Part shown: piece by piece, positions 33,118 to 44,745 of the stretch
How the letters are laid out: every line of letters starts with the position of its first letter
How positions within the stretch are numbered: position 1 is the first letter of the stretch
Assembly: GCF_001039355.2 (NCBI RefSeq)
Contig: NW_019775735.1
Location: 681,283-730,311, forward strand
DNA: 49,029 nucleotides
Origin: Lingula anatina
Lineage: Eukaryota; Brachiopoda; Lingulata; Lingulida; Lingulidae
Direction of reading: 5' to 3'
Notes under the pieces: model-generated
Seen by the model: only the letters and a program-made list of their open reading frames with translations
The model's database searches: none
What the model was told of the DNA's origin: nothing
Program-made: the position numbers and the translations under genes

Positions 33118-35372
33118 TCACGGCGGACATATATCATGTGTTCCAACTGCCATATATAGCCAGTAGTCTTCACTTGGAAATAAAACAAATGTATACAAGT
33201 TTTCTCCTCCCTTGTGGTGGCCGTGTTCATTTCTCCTCCAGGAGACGGGGGAGTCTGTAAACCCGTGGACTGTCACACAAGCCCAGGGGGATGTGGAAGA
33301 TTTCATGTAGTCTCTGGAAAAAAAGTGACATTAAAAAAAAAAGAAGGACAGAGTTAAATATTTTAGAAATGTACATCAAACTAGGTAACTGAGATTTTAA
33401 AAATTTAAAACAAAAACAAGAAAATTTGGAATATCATACTAGGCTGGTATGTTTCTATGCTGCTGTCATATGTGAATCCTGTTCCCATACCTTAAACTTT
33501 CTATCAGGCAATTTATAGTGCCAGGCAAAATAAAACCCCTGTATTTACACTGACAGCAGCTTTGAGAGATGGACACAGGGTCTGGACATGAGAATGTGGA
33601 GAGGAAGTCATCTGGAGAACCATCACTGAAAGGACGTATGTTTTTGATATTAAATTTTTTGATATTCTTTTCATGAATAAAAATACCCATTGCTACTGTC
33701 GCTGGATTGTAACAAATTAAAATTTTTGGTGTAAATGCACTTTCATGCTAGAAAAAGTTTTGATACCTTTACACACAGTTTGCTTTGATCTGGGGTACAA
33801 ATACACCTTTTGTAAATTACATAAAAGTACATGAAATTTACTTTAAGACGTTTATCTCTGAATGTTTGACAGAAAAAATTATGCTGTACTTTTGTTTATC
33901 CTGACACGTACCAGTCAAGTCCACATGTGAATGCTCCAAGCCACTCCCAGAATTCTGTATATGAACAGAGAAAATCTCCACTTTTAAGCTGTCCATCAGA
34001 CTTGGTCCCGCCCTTCTTCTGCTCATCATACTTTGTGCTGCTTGTGATAGGGCAGTCATTGTCACTGTTCCCGCCTTCACCGTGTCCATCAAAGTCATTA
34101 CTGTCTATGACAGGATACTTAACATCCTTTTTGAAAGTGATTTCCTCACTCACTTTGAAGGCTCTACTGCGAAACCCCTTGTTACAAAGATACGCAGGGA
34201 CTGAGCTCTGTGAGATTTGGTCTTCTGCATGAAATTAGAAACAAACAATATTGACTGAAATTTATAATTTCTCAATAAGGCTTCAAACTTTTTTATAGTC
34301 AGTTATCATATACATCTGAGGTAACTTGGCATATATTTTATTCATTGCATCAAAAAGTGGAACTAATATTCAAAATTTAAGGATTCACGTATAGACGTGT
34401 AGGGTTGTGCACATCATAAATATCATTATTATACTATTATATTATACTGATTATCAATTTGTTAGCAACAAAAAAGGTTCAAAATCCTACATGTACATAC
34501 ATTCTATCCCTAGGTGTATTTGTAAATTTTGAATTAATTAAAATCAATAGGCACTAATCTTTAAAAAAAAAGTCAAATTAAGGATTGGTTTTAGGCTAAG
34601 ACAACAATTTTCAAATACTAAATGTAGAATAAGTTCAGGAAAGTAAGCATGTGTAATATATATATATAAGTAATCATTTTTCAGCTGTGGTATTCATATG
34701 TATCCTTACCATGTGGCAGCCATGCAACAAGAAAGTCAAAAACAAGGCTCAGTCGGTCAGTAAGGCACCACTTAACTCGCTCATAATAATTCTTTCCAGG
34801 AGTGAAATATTCTTCAGTAAGGTTTATTTCTACAACTGATAAAATAGACAAATACAACATGAATATTAAATCAAACATTTCCAATATTTTTAATAACTTT
34901 TAACATTTCTAATTATTTCATGATTTTTTCAATTCTTTTATAATTATTATTTTTATTTTGTTCTATTTTTTAATCAAACAGCCAAATTTGTTGTTTTAGT
35001 TGAAGCATAAAAAATCATACAAATTAATATTTTTTAAGATTAAATGAAATTATCTGGGAAGATTTAGACTGGCCAAAAGGCTCTGTTCTGCTTGGCCAGC
35101 ATTTCGTGTCCATGTTAGATTGAAGGAGAATAAGAATAAGGACGCATTCAGAAGAAATTGATTCACAGACTAACAGATCTACGGATCAAATCTGGCCAAC
35201 CGACCTAAAAGCTTGCTACATAATCCCCTAGTAGATACTGAAAAATTTCCTGAAGAGCTACTTGGTAAGTTTTCAAATGGATCAGCCATATTTGAGCTGC
35301 AGATCTCTTAACTTTGGTTAATGGTTATAAATGTCATCTAAATAATTCCAAATTTAGATACAAAAAAATGAG

Positions 35373-35433
<61 letters not shown>

Positions 35434-38400
35434 TTTTTATACACCAAAATGTTTTTTCTACATGAAGAAAGTTGTGCAAAAAATTAACATAAGGCTCACC
35501 ATATTTTGTTGGTAACTTCTTTTGAAAGACTGTGGGTTTTCCTACCAAGCCTAATTCTTGGTATGTGTCTTTCGTCAGGTTTAAAATGAGAATCCCTGAA
35601 AGAAAGGTTGGTCTAAGTACTAGTAAATAAAAATATTCACAGAAAAAAGTTGAAATATGAACATAAAACAAACACTAAACTGTCACAAATAGACTACATA
35701 ATCAAATGCAATTTGTTTCAATTATTCCATATGACCTACATTGCTTGAATTTTAACATTATATTCTCCCAGTCGGAATGACGTCACAACCGGATATAGTC
35801 CCTAGCAACCAACCGCGTGGGGGCTAAATCGGTCGTTAGGCGCCATCTCGCCTTGTATTACAATGAAAACTTGACCAAAAAGCTCTGCGAAAAAAAGCGA
35901 TTTTCATATAATTCAAGAGTGAAAATGGAGTTTGAATATGAGGAAGGACTTCGTCCAGATTCACTGAACAGGTATAGGGCAAAACTTGATCTTTGTGGGC
36001 ATGATATTTGTCCTTACAAGCTTCCAGCAGATGAGTGGAAAATGATCCCAAACAATCGCCAGACGTGTAAACTCTAGATATTTTCATCTTTTTGGTTAAG
36101 GCCCCAAGTAAGTATATACTTAAAAAGTCTACCTAAATAAGATCAGCACTACTTTTTGTGCTTTTTTTAGGTGTTTGGTTATCTAGTTACCAGTATTTAT
36201 GGAGAAGGAAGCGTTAAAAATTCCAATGAAACGTACTGATGACGATGTTTATCATAATGTTCCAAGCACTGATATCACACTAAATATTTTTATTCACCCT
36301 ATCTTAGTTTGAACGAATTGATGAGCGGAAATAAAGAATTGAATAAAGAATAAAAAATTGAATTTTACATTCCTTACTAGCATGCATTTCTTACTAAGAA
36401 AGTAATCCTCTTGCCTGATCAGTGATATTAGACACTAAGTTGCATCAAGGAGATAATTCCTTGGTTGCATGTAGTACTGTTATTGACCGCCCCTTTGTTG
36501 TTTGTTTCTAGATCACCGAGTTTTTAATTACTTCAAGGTTAATTTGAAATACAGAGGCAGATTTTAAATTGTCTGTTTTTTGTACAAGCGAGTGTGTGTC
36601 TTTTTATTGAACAGCACTTCATTACCTGTCTCTAAAATTGGAAAAATGTTGGAATTACTTTCAGGGTTGCACTCACTGGAAGCCATGGAAAACTATCGTT
36701 CCCTGGAAGCTCACACCTTCTTCACATCTTGTTGGGCCCAGACAGCATACCATGTTGTGACTCAGAGTGTATGGATACAAGTGCTCATTTTTTTCAGTCC
36801 CACATATGTGTGTTTGAATTTAAGTGGTCAACTTTTGTCTCAGTCACACGTTGTGCAATTGCATATACTAGTAAGCGCTCAGTTTTTTTCTCAGTCAGCC
36901 ATTATGCAATATGTGTGTGTGAATATAAGTGCTCTGTTTTTTTTTCTCAGCCATACATTGTGCAATATATATGTGTACATGATAAAAATAGACGTTCAGT
37001 TTTTTCTCAGCCGTACATTGTGCAATAAGTGTATACAAATGTAAGAGCTTTTTTCATGGGAAATTATTTTATGCACTGCATATCCGATTGGAAAATATAA
37101 TGCAGTAGCACATTATGCAATGTCTGTTGATGGCTATTAGCGCTCATTTTTTCTATTTTTCATGGGAAAATCAGCATTTTATTCAAGTATAATGCAATCA
37201 CACAGTGCAAAATGTGTATTAAGATGTCAGTGCTTAGTGTTACATTTTTATAAGAGGAAAATGAATCTGATGCTTAGAATTACCTTTGTTTCGTGTGTAT
37301 TATCATAACGTATATGAATCACTTTTGTTTTTGTTTTAATTTTTTGTTAAATAAAGTAGTTTTATGATAAATATTTTATTCACATATCCCAAATATAAAT
37401 AATGTCCGGGATGTTTGAAATGTGCATTTGGATTGCATATATCCACGCAAGTAACTGGTGAAGAGAAGAAAAGAATAAAAACAAATTTGAAATTGGAACA
37501 ATTTTTTTTTTTTTTTTTTGTTCAAAGTTCTCAAAAGTGAACCATTTATCCATTTTGTTAATAAAATCCTTTCATACCGATCCACTCTCATCTCTGCCTT
37601 TTGGATCACCTGATCACTCGTGGTACACATGTTCAGTAGGAGAAACATTTGGCACATTATCAGGGTGTGCACGATTGCTGATTTTTTTGTTTTGTTTACT
37701 TATTTGCATTTTTCATAGTGAATTTTTTAAAACTTTGTCATTATTTGCCCTTTTTATTGTTACAAGACTAGTACTTGCCCTTAAGATTTCACGTGATTGA
37801 CGCCAGCTTTGTTCTGGCTTGACATCAAAAGAACTACTTAAACCAAATTTAAATTCAGATAGGCTTTTAACACTTGTACAGCTCTGGTCTGTAATTGTGC
37901 GATCAAGGTGTCAACCCCAAATTATTTTACACTGATCATTATCACACAGGTGAACGCCAATTAAAGCACTTTTCCTTGCATAATTCACATTAAACTGATT
38001 GAACTGACACTAACAGCATAACTGATCTAACTCAAAGACATGACTGATCATTATCACACAGGTGGGCACCTGAACATCTTACCTTGCAATAATAGACATA
38101 ATAAACAGAAAGCTGGTCGATCTGACACAAACAGCTTTCAACGGCTGTTAGTGTCATCCTTGGCAAGTTTTGTAAAATTCCAGAAAGAAAAAAATATAAA
38201 AAAGGCTGCACAATCTTCACGACTGTCTCGAATTATTTGGACAATGATATAATCGTTGATTTACCCATGCCAACAGTTGTCATTACCACAGATGCGGTAT
38301 ATTTATATAATATTCTACGTAAAAGAGAATGCAAAACCCATCTTATGACTCTAACCTGTGAAAAATGCAGGGAACAGACATTTAGAGAACTTCTTCGCGG

Positions 38401-38927
38401 CGACCAAAGTTTAGACCTAATGCCATCACTATTTACTCTTGCTCTTTTTATCGCTGACAGCCATTTCTCTCTTCTAAACTTCTCATTAGGTAAAACAGAG
38501 AACTTGACTCTAACTCTCTTTGTATTTTCTTGAACAACAGCCAGCTTCACGACAAGTTTTTGGCATGTTACTTGCTCCACGTCTAATACATGAACTGATC
38601 GCGGTTGCTAGGGAGTTTGTCCCCACGCGTTTTTTTCTGCGCGCGCACATGGGTGTCACGTGGGCTATCCCACTGTAAGAATTGAGGTGAGGTTTACTAA
38701 AACGCTTTTTCACTATAAATATATTGTTTTTATAATTTTTAAATGGCGGGGATCGATTAAAACATACCTCTAGTGTATAGATTGAGTGCTGAATCTTCAA
38801 AATTCGAGAAATGGATTTTTCCGTGAACCTTGTCCTTTAACATCTGGGTAAGAATTCGTGGCAATGCATCATAAAGATTGGAAGTGTTTGCCCTTAGTAG
38901 TCGAGCTGGGAAATTTGGCGTCACTTT
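33118..38927 (-). CDS. RPP40: Ribonuclease P/MRP protein subunit p40
   Basis: RPP40 is a protein subunit of the nuclear tRNA-processing RNase P and RNase MRP. Exons found are 38927-38768, 35595-35500, 34835-34710, 34224-33912, 33625-33491 and 33313-33118 (TGA); every junction is in phase. Blocks match the vertebrate protein in order: ILILNLTKDTYQELGL, YERVKWCLTDR with VFDFLVAW, FWEWLGAF, FLSTFSCPDPVS, YRGFILPG, then HGFTDSPVSWRRNEHG and a C-terminus DICPP. The residues between YPVIDSND and KKGGTKSDG look longer and more acidic than in vertebrates. The first exon shown begins at a weak acceptor (CGCAAACAG), so the N-terminal few dozen residues are missing from this model. The 3.2-kb intron between 38768 and 35595 carries a THAP remnant and transposon-like sequence. 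It is head-to-head with the ankyrin-TIR gene. Confidence 0.92.
35376..35436. repeat. (AT)n followed by a T-run
   Basis: About 20 AT units then about 22 T residues, in the RPP40 intron between exons 35595-35500 and 34835-34710. It is a simple repeat prone to slippage. Confidence 0.95.
35771..35822 (+). promoter_or_regulatory. CRE/X-box-like promoter sequence inside an RPP40 intron
   Basis: A perfect CRE palindrome TGACGTCA (35778-35785), an ETS-like ACCGGATA and TCCCTAGCAACC (35799-35810), which resembles an RFX X-box half, lie just upstream of a plus-strand reading frame. The X-box-like motif recurs inverted at 38603-38614. Confidence 0.45.
35925..36077 (+). pseudogene. Short transposon-like reading frame
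   Basis: Fifty codons from ATG to TAG. The piece RYRAKLDLCGHDICPYKLPA followed by D-E-W-K resembles the start of a large family of uncharacterised proteins multiplied in marine animal genomes. That family call is from memory of its look and is weak. The frame stops early, with no recognisable continuation to 36500, so it is probably a remnant or a first exon. Confidence 0.35.
36778..37045. repeat. Minisatellite, about 55-bp unit
   Basis: CTCAGTCA/CTCAGCCA followed by CATTGTGCAAT starts at about 36838, 36891, 36947 and 37006, with a partial unit near 36796. Between them are TGTGTG-A-ATATAAGT and GCTCAGTTTTTT stretches. It lies inside the large RPP40 intron. Confidence 0.75.
37046..38355. other. 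Rest of the large RPP40 intron, no gene seen
   Basis: AT-rich, with a T-run at about 37501-37519 and two near-repeats of ACTGATCATTATCACACAGG (37933 and 38042). No coding exon is supported on either strand. Confidence 0.5.
38356..38566 (-). pseudogene. THAP zinc-finger domain, frameshifted
   Basis: THAP domains are C2CH DNA-binding fingers found in chromatin proteins and P-element transposases. Here MPKTCREAGC gives the first two cysteines. After a one-base frame change near 38515 the other frame continues with VKFSVLPNEKFRREKW, then KLWSPRRSSLNVCSLHF, giving the Cys and His of the second half plus the conserved Pro and both Trp. A CACAG|GTTAGA donor directly follows HF-S-Q. The frame break means it cannot be translated as read; it may be decay or a sequencing error. 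It lies inside an RPP40 intron on the same strand. Confidence 0.72.
38600..38670 (-). promoter_or_regulatory. Promoter-like sequence upstream of the THAP fragment
   Basis: GGTTGCTAGGGA (38603-38614), CCCCACGCG, a GCGCGCGC run and GTCACGTGGG (E-box) precede the THAP ATG on its strand. It may be the THAP element's own promoter, or the right end of an inserted element whose left end is at 35.8 kb. Confidence 0.35.
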
Positions 38928-39211
38928 CTGTTTGCGGGTGAATATGTTGTTATGAAAATTAAGATATTAAAAGTCATTAGATTTTTAGTTGCATTACGAA
39001 TGAATCAGTGTATGAAGGAAGAAGGAAAAGGGACGGTCACAATACACCGACCCAAGCATCGTAGAGGCCACGGTAAACTCTCTGGCAAAGCAAATCAATA
39101 CTGCTTTTGTAAATATGTATTACTATATTCATGTAGGCCCTACAAGACGACACGTTCCTATATTTCTACTCATATAATCTGCCTACTGTGTATTATTGTT
39201 GTGATTGGAAC

Positions 39212-39363
39212 CATGGGTGTGCGCAGAAAGTTTTCCAGGGGGTCAAAGTCATCGAAGGGGGTGGGGGGGGGGGTAATGATTGGCTGGGTACCCGCAAATA
39301 ATGTGCTTGCCAAAATTCCAGGGGGATCAAGTGACCCCACTGACCCCCCTGCGGACGCCCATG
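39212..39363. mobile_element. MITE with CATGGGTGTGCGCAG ends
   Basis: About 152 bp. CATGGGTGTGCGCAG at the left and CTGCGGACGCCCATG at the right form an imperfect inverted repeat, with a G-rich interior. The flanks ATTGGAA and ATTGAAA could be an aged target duplication. It lies between the 5' ends of RPP40 and the ankyrin-TIR gene. Confidence 0.65.
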
Positions 39364-39518
39364 ATTGAAAGCTATACCAGGAATATCTATTCACAGGAAA
39401 CTTTGACAGAGGAACACACACGTGTACGCTCAAACACACACACACTCTAACAGAGAGAAGCAATACATGTAGCCTATACACCACCTCTTTGGCTTTCAAA
39501 AAACTTTTAGATAGTAAA

Positions 39519-39542
39519 ACCAAGGAGTTATAACTCCTTGGT
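39519..39542. repeat. Perfect 24-base palindrome
   Basis: ACCAAGGAGTTA followed directly by its exact reverse complement. A related interrupted hairpin, CCAAGGAGTTATAATAGAAC then TCCTTG, lies at about 47368-47393, so this is a dispersed motif. It is 240 bases upstream of the ankyrin-TIR start codon. Confidence 0.85.
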
Positions 39543-39781
39543 AAAACCCTATCCAGTTAACAAAAATTATGCGTTTCATACCCCCAACACTACTGTCCTT
39601 GTTTTTGATACATGTATGCCCTTGAACTGTTCATTTTTAGACAGATGATATGGTAAAACGGATTTTATCACTATCTTGTAATGATCACTGCGTCTTATTT
39701 CAGAGATACCGTACTTTGCCCTCGTAAGAATATCGGTATATAGTATATATACCGGTACACGGTATATAGCAACCAACCAGT

Positions 39782-42700
39782 ATGGATGACGAAAGTCTTC
39801 TCTGGGCTGCATTGGATGGAGATATTGAGTATTTAAAGGAACTGCTGACTGCCAGGGAGTGCGACATCAATGTCCAGCAGGACGAGGTAACAACGTTAAT
39901 TACTCTGTCACTAGTCACGATATCGTTTAGCTATTTATCATTACAGTAAGGATACAAACTGAAGTATTTACACTATTGTAGAAACGACCCATTACAAATT
40001 CCGTGGACATTCTCTTAGTAACTGCCTCACTCCATACTGTCTGCACGGGCTTTATGATATTATCATAATAATAGTAGCTGTGAACAACATTCACATTTAT
40101 GGAATGGACAAGATATCGATATACAGTACAGGAAAACATGAATTTTGGTAGCAAGAAACCCATATGTTTCTGTTCTTCCGTGTACATACCACAATAAGAG
40201 ATTATAAATTGTGCAGTTTACGATTTCGTTCACCGATATGCTTTGGCTTGCCATGTTTCATTTTTCATTTCATTTTTTTGTTTACCCCTAAGCTACTATT
40301 GATTTATAATAATAATGGTTTAAACATATCCACAAGAATTTGAGGCGAACTTTGCAACCTGTATTGTAGAGCAACAGAATGATATAAACATTTAATCATT
40401 AATTAGGTCACATAACGAAATTCACATTGCGAGTTACCATATGTCACTTTCTACTGCCAATTAGTAATTTTGATTTGGGACTGGTAACTATAAATTCTTT
40501 TCTTAGCCTATTGTCCCAAACATATACTTCGACACGACGTTGTTTATACATATCATAGTGAGAATTTCTGCTGACCGACTTTGATAATAACTGATGATTT
40601 TAAGCACCACACGGAAATAAGCATGATTCTGAAATATAAATTACCTGTTTACTCACACTGTCCGTATTTTCAGAGTGGGTGGACACCACTTTGGCTGGCT
40701 GCCATGCACAACCGAACGCAATGTGTCCAACTTCTCCTCCAACACGGGGCGGATACCAGTATACAGCCTGAGGTGAGTGTAGAATAGTCTAAGCATAACA
40801 ATATCGGTACACTTGCGTTCTCGAAGTTTATTAAAAGTTATTGTACAAGGTTTACATACTCTGCATCTTTCTCTTAAATCATCTTAAAATATGCATCGAA
40901 TCACATCGTTAATATCCTTTATATATCACAGTGATATTTGTTTTTGCTAATCGATTTTGGTTTATAACTGTTTGCTTTAAACACCCAGTGGCAATAAATT
41001 TGATTCTGCAAAATGGCTTATCTGTTTACTCACATTGTTTGTCCATATTCTTAGCATGGGGGTACACCACTACACTGGGCTGCCTTTTTTGGCTTCACAC
41101 AATGTGTCCGGCTTCTCCTCCAACACGGGGCTGATACCAATATACAGACTGAGGTGAGCGCAGAATAGTCTAAGCATAGTAATATTGCTACTCTTGCGAA
41201 TAACTACATGTCTTTTCCGATGTACATTAGAAGTTATTGTGCCAGGTTTACATCTCCTGCTTAGCGATCTTTTAAGTTATAACTAATTATCTTAAAGCAT
41301 GTATCGATTTACATTGTTTACACCCTGTACATATCACACTGAAAATTTGTGCCAAATGATTTTGTTTGTAAATGATTGCTTTAAACACCCAGTGGAAATA
41401 AACATGATCCTCCGGCATGGATTATCTCTTTACTCACATTGTTTGTCCATATTTTCAGAATGGGTGGACATCACTTTACATTGCTGCCAAGCGCGGCCAC
41501 ACGCAGTGTGTTCAGCTTCTCCTCCAACACGGGGCGGATACCAGTATACAGGCTGAGGTGAGTGTTAAAGAGCCCGAGCACAGGAATACGGCTACACATT
41601 TTTAAGAAATCATATTAAGCAGGGGCGGATCCAGAGATATTTTCTGACGGTCTTCCATATTATATTTTGTTGATCCATCCTCTATTTTTTGACCGTCTTC
41701 CGACAGAAAAAATTAGATACCCGTCAATGTAAACTTGAAAATCTGACCGTCTTCCGGAAGACCCAGAAGACGGCCTAAATCCGCCCCTGTTAAGACCGTA
41801 TTACGGGAAAGTACCATTTCACTAGACTGCACTTAAAGGCTACATTTTCCCTCACATTGTTTGTCCATATTTTCAGAATGGGTGGACATCACTTTACATT
41901 GCTGCCAAGCGCGGCCACACGCAGTGTGTTCAGCTTCTCCTCCAACACGGGGCGGATACCAGTATACAGGCTGAGGTGAGTGTTAAAGAGCCCGAGCACA
42001 GGAATACGGCTACACATTTTTAAGAAATCATATTAAGACCGTATTACGGGAAAGTACCATTTCACTAGACTGCACTTAAAGGCTACATTTTCCCTCCTCA
42101 TACAGTAAGTAACACAAGTTGTGCTATTACAGGAGAGAAAGACACCAAGAATGGTGGCAGAGGACGAAGATCATGCTGCCGTAGTAGAGTTGTTCAGGCG
42201 TTTTGAAATACCAGATATACAGGTACAGGTATACATGTAGCGGTGTGAACGTGGTCAACCTTTAGCCCTTGAATAGCATTGGATTATGATACATAGAGTT
42301 TCGATCAGCAGTTGAAAAATACATAAATTCGAGTAATTGTTTCAAAGCTGTTTATTCTTTACCACATTTATGTGTATTTTTAGATATTAAATTATGTATC
42401 AATTATGGTTCAATATTATTAAATTATATGATCAATTATGATTCAATAGGAAGGCAGATGTGTAGAGGTCAAGTGTCCTGGGTTATAACTGCGCACGTCC
42501 TGAGTTCATGGACGATATTTTAATAACTGTTTCATCAAATATACCAGTTCCTGTAAAATAATTTAATTGATGCCATATTTACAGAGGTTTGTACTGACCA
42601 GGGCTTTGGAGCGCCTTGCTGAACTATTAGATTCTGCTGAATACACCATTATTAACCAGACCAACCTGAGCACAAACTTCCCTGAAGTCTCACAATTCCA

Positions 42701-44127
42701 AAAGGTGCAGGAACTGAAAGACTGGGTCAACAAGAACAATTATAAAAACATTAGAGATTTAAGGGTCGGGCTACAGTCTGCAAACCTTCCACGACTTTCC
42801 GGTAAGTAAAAGCAATGTTTACTTATTATTTTGATATACATAAAAATACATTATATTTCATAATATCGTTGTAACAACTGTCAATAATTGGACTGTAAGA
42901 TTAGAAGTGTATATAATTATACAATGCATGATTTATCATTTGTTCTTATGTGTATGTACGTGTACACGTATTGTGGATGGTAGGCTTACCGTGGAGACTG
43001 ATGGAATATTTATGTCAAGATTTAATTTTTTAAAAAGTGACAGTGAATGTGAGTCTTATATGTCTGCCTATGAACGGGTAAGTTACTGCATCAAAGATGT
43101 AAACATTTGCTTTTATTTCCAAAAATATTGAATAGCGTGTCGTTATTAAATATTATAAAGCATCTAATGATTCATGATTGTGCACAACCTACATGTGTAG
43201 GCCTATCACATCTATTTCCACATCTTATGATATCTACTTTAAATTATTCTCCCATACAGATGCAGCAGGGGACTGTTATGCTGGGGTGGTGACGGAAATT
43301 TTAAACATGACCCCTGATGAATTTGAAGAACGATGTAGAACTTTGGTCACTGCGAGGCACATGCACACGTCGCATTCGGCAACCACTGACCAACAAGATG
43401 CTAGGTGAGTGCAGTTTTGAATGTTAGAGCTAGTAATAGAATTATTCAGGCTATTTTTATTCACCTGAAGGCACTCAGGTATTTTAAAGATATTTAAGTA
43501 TTTACATTTACTGCTTTGTTAACAACAAACATTTTCTACAATTTTGGTTGCATAAACAGCATAAACGCCTGCGCCCTTGCTTATTGTGCATATACATATT
43601 GTAACAAAGGTGTGTGTGTATATACACGAGTGTATTTCTATCACAGCAACGACTCACTTTATATTCCCAGTGTGTCCTTGGATCAATACTGCTACGACGC
43701 GTTCATTGCGTACAGCGGCGAGGATGAAGCCACGATAGAACCGGTTCTACACCAGCTAAAAGAACTGCGGGTAAAGCTTTGGTATGCCAAAGAAGACCTC
43801 ATACCTGGAACACAAGTGATTAGTTCCATAAGTGAAGCGATCATTGCATCCAAACATACCGTTGCGTTCCTGTCCAAGAGTTTTGTCCAAAGTCGATGGT
43901 GTCAACAAGAGCTGCAATATGCCATGCAAGAAGCCCTCTATGCGAAAAGAGATGTCCTCATTCCGGTGGTAATGAACATTTCACCTGAGGAAATTCCTGC
44001 CGAGATAAAAGGCTTGAAATTCATTCTTTTTGGNAGACGCCCCCGTTGTATCACTGACATTGCAAATAAAGTTGAACTGAAGTCTTCTTCGGTAAGCGGC
44101 AAACCCCCTGGGGAATCTGTGCTGTAG
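39782..44127 (+). CDS. Ankyrin-repeat protein with C-terminal TIR domain
   Basis: Nine exons join in phase: 39782-39886, 40674-40772, 41055-41153, 41459-41557, 41877-41975, 42133-42222, 42585-42801, 43260-43404 and 43671-44127 (TAG), about 470 residues. The first exon starts MDDESLLWAALDGDIEYL, an ankyrin-like cap. The next four exons, each exactly 33 codons, are single ankyrin repeats (GWTPLWLAA, then C-V-Q-L-L-L-Q-H-G-A-D-T). A sixth carries a last half repeat. Exons seven and eight encode about 120 residues of helical, unassigned sequence. The TIR domain starts YDAFIAYSGEDE, has the BB loop EDLIPGTQV with its proline, and SRWCQQE. There is no signal peptide or membrane span, so it is cytoplasmic. 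A single N at 44034 falls in a GGN codon (Gly in any case). An alternative in-frame acceptor at 43645-43646 exists. Confidence 0.9.
41620..41789. mobile_element. MITE with CAGGGGCGGAT ends inside a duplicated intron
   Basis: The 170 bases start CAGGGGCGGATCCAGAG and end CCTAAATCCGCCCCTG, flanked by TTAAG on both sides (41615-41619 and 41790-41794). The tandemly duplicated intron copy near 42036 has a single TTAAG and no insert. Same family as 6350-6517, in opposite orientation. Confidence 0.92.
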
Positions 44128-44569
44128 TTGTCATATCTGAAAGTTCATAAACTACTAGACGCTTACCCCATAGTTAAAATGGTGTTCAAGTACATTTGTT
44201 ACATGTCTTGAATTTTTGTGGAGGAAACAAGACCTCTCGAAAACCAGTTTGCTACCAGGACACGTGAAAGTCACAGCCATTAATATTGTTTACAGAGAGT
44301 CCTAGTTAAAGAGGGCGACGCAGTCAAGAAAGGCTAATCGCGTTTTATTAGATTTAACCGATAAACAAATCCAAACAAATGATATAAGCATTTTTAAGTA
44401 ATGGGGATAAAATTTATATATTTAAATGCTAATGGTTATAGATGGGAGTTCAAAATACAGGTTTGGGCTTGTCTTGCCAAGAAATTTTGATTGTTGCAAC
44501 CTAGATGAAAACAATGACTATATCAAGTACTTTTGAGGAATCTCATATGCATTTGTTGTAGTATTTCCA

Positions 44570-44575
44570 AATAAA
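44570..44575 (+). terminator. Polyadenylation signal of the ankyrin-TIR gene
   Basis: AATAAA, 443 bases after the stop codon and 98 bases before the tRNA gene. It is the first match on this strand downstream of the gene. Confidence 0.5.
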
Positions 44576-44673
44576 CTTTCATAATAACATCTTTTTGTAA
44601 AGAAATATCCAGAATGACCATTTGATAAATTGACACATATATATATTTTAAAATTTCATGGATGTATAAGCAC

Positions 44674-44745
44674 GGGGGTATAGCTCAGTGGCAGAGCATT
44701 CGACTGCAGATCGAGAGGTCCCCGGTTCAAATCCGGGTGCCCCCT
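44674..44745 (+). tRNA. tRNA-Cys (anticodon GCA)
   Basis: The acceptor stem GGGGGTA pairs with TGCCCCC (one G-U), discriminator T. The A box is TAGCTCAGTGG and the B box GGTTCAAATCC. The anticodon loop CTGCAGA gives GCA at 44706-44708, and the T stem is CCCGG/CCGGG. There is no intron and CCA is not encoded, as expected for a nuclear tRNA. A TTTT tract about 12 bases downstream fits RNA polymerase III termination. Confidence 0.97.

Noticed and set aside
36838-37025. Possible CRISPR-like array
   Set aside because: The repeats are imperfect with variable, repeat-like spacers in a eukaryotic intron; it is a minisatellite.
36580-37044. 154-codon plus-strand frame
   Set aside because: Most of it is the 55-bp minisatellite read through; no domain, and it lies inside an RPP40 intron.
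38237-38533. 98-codon plus-strand frame
   Set aside because: Antisense shadow of the THAP fragment.
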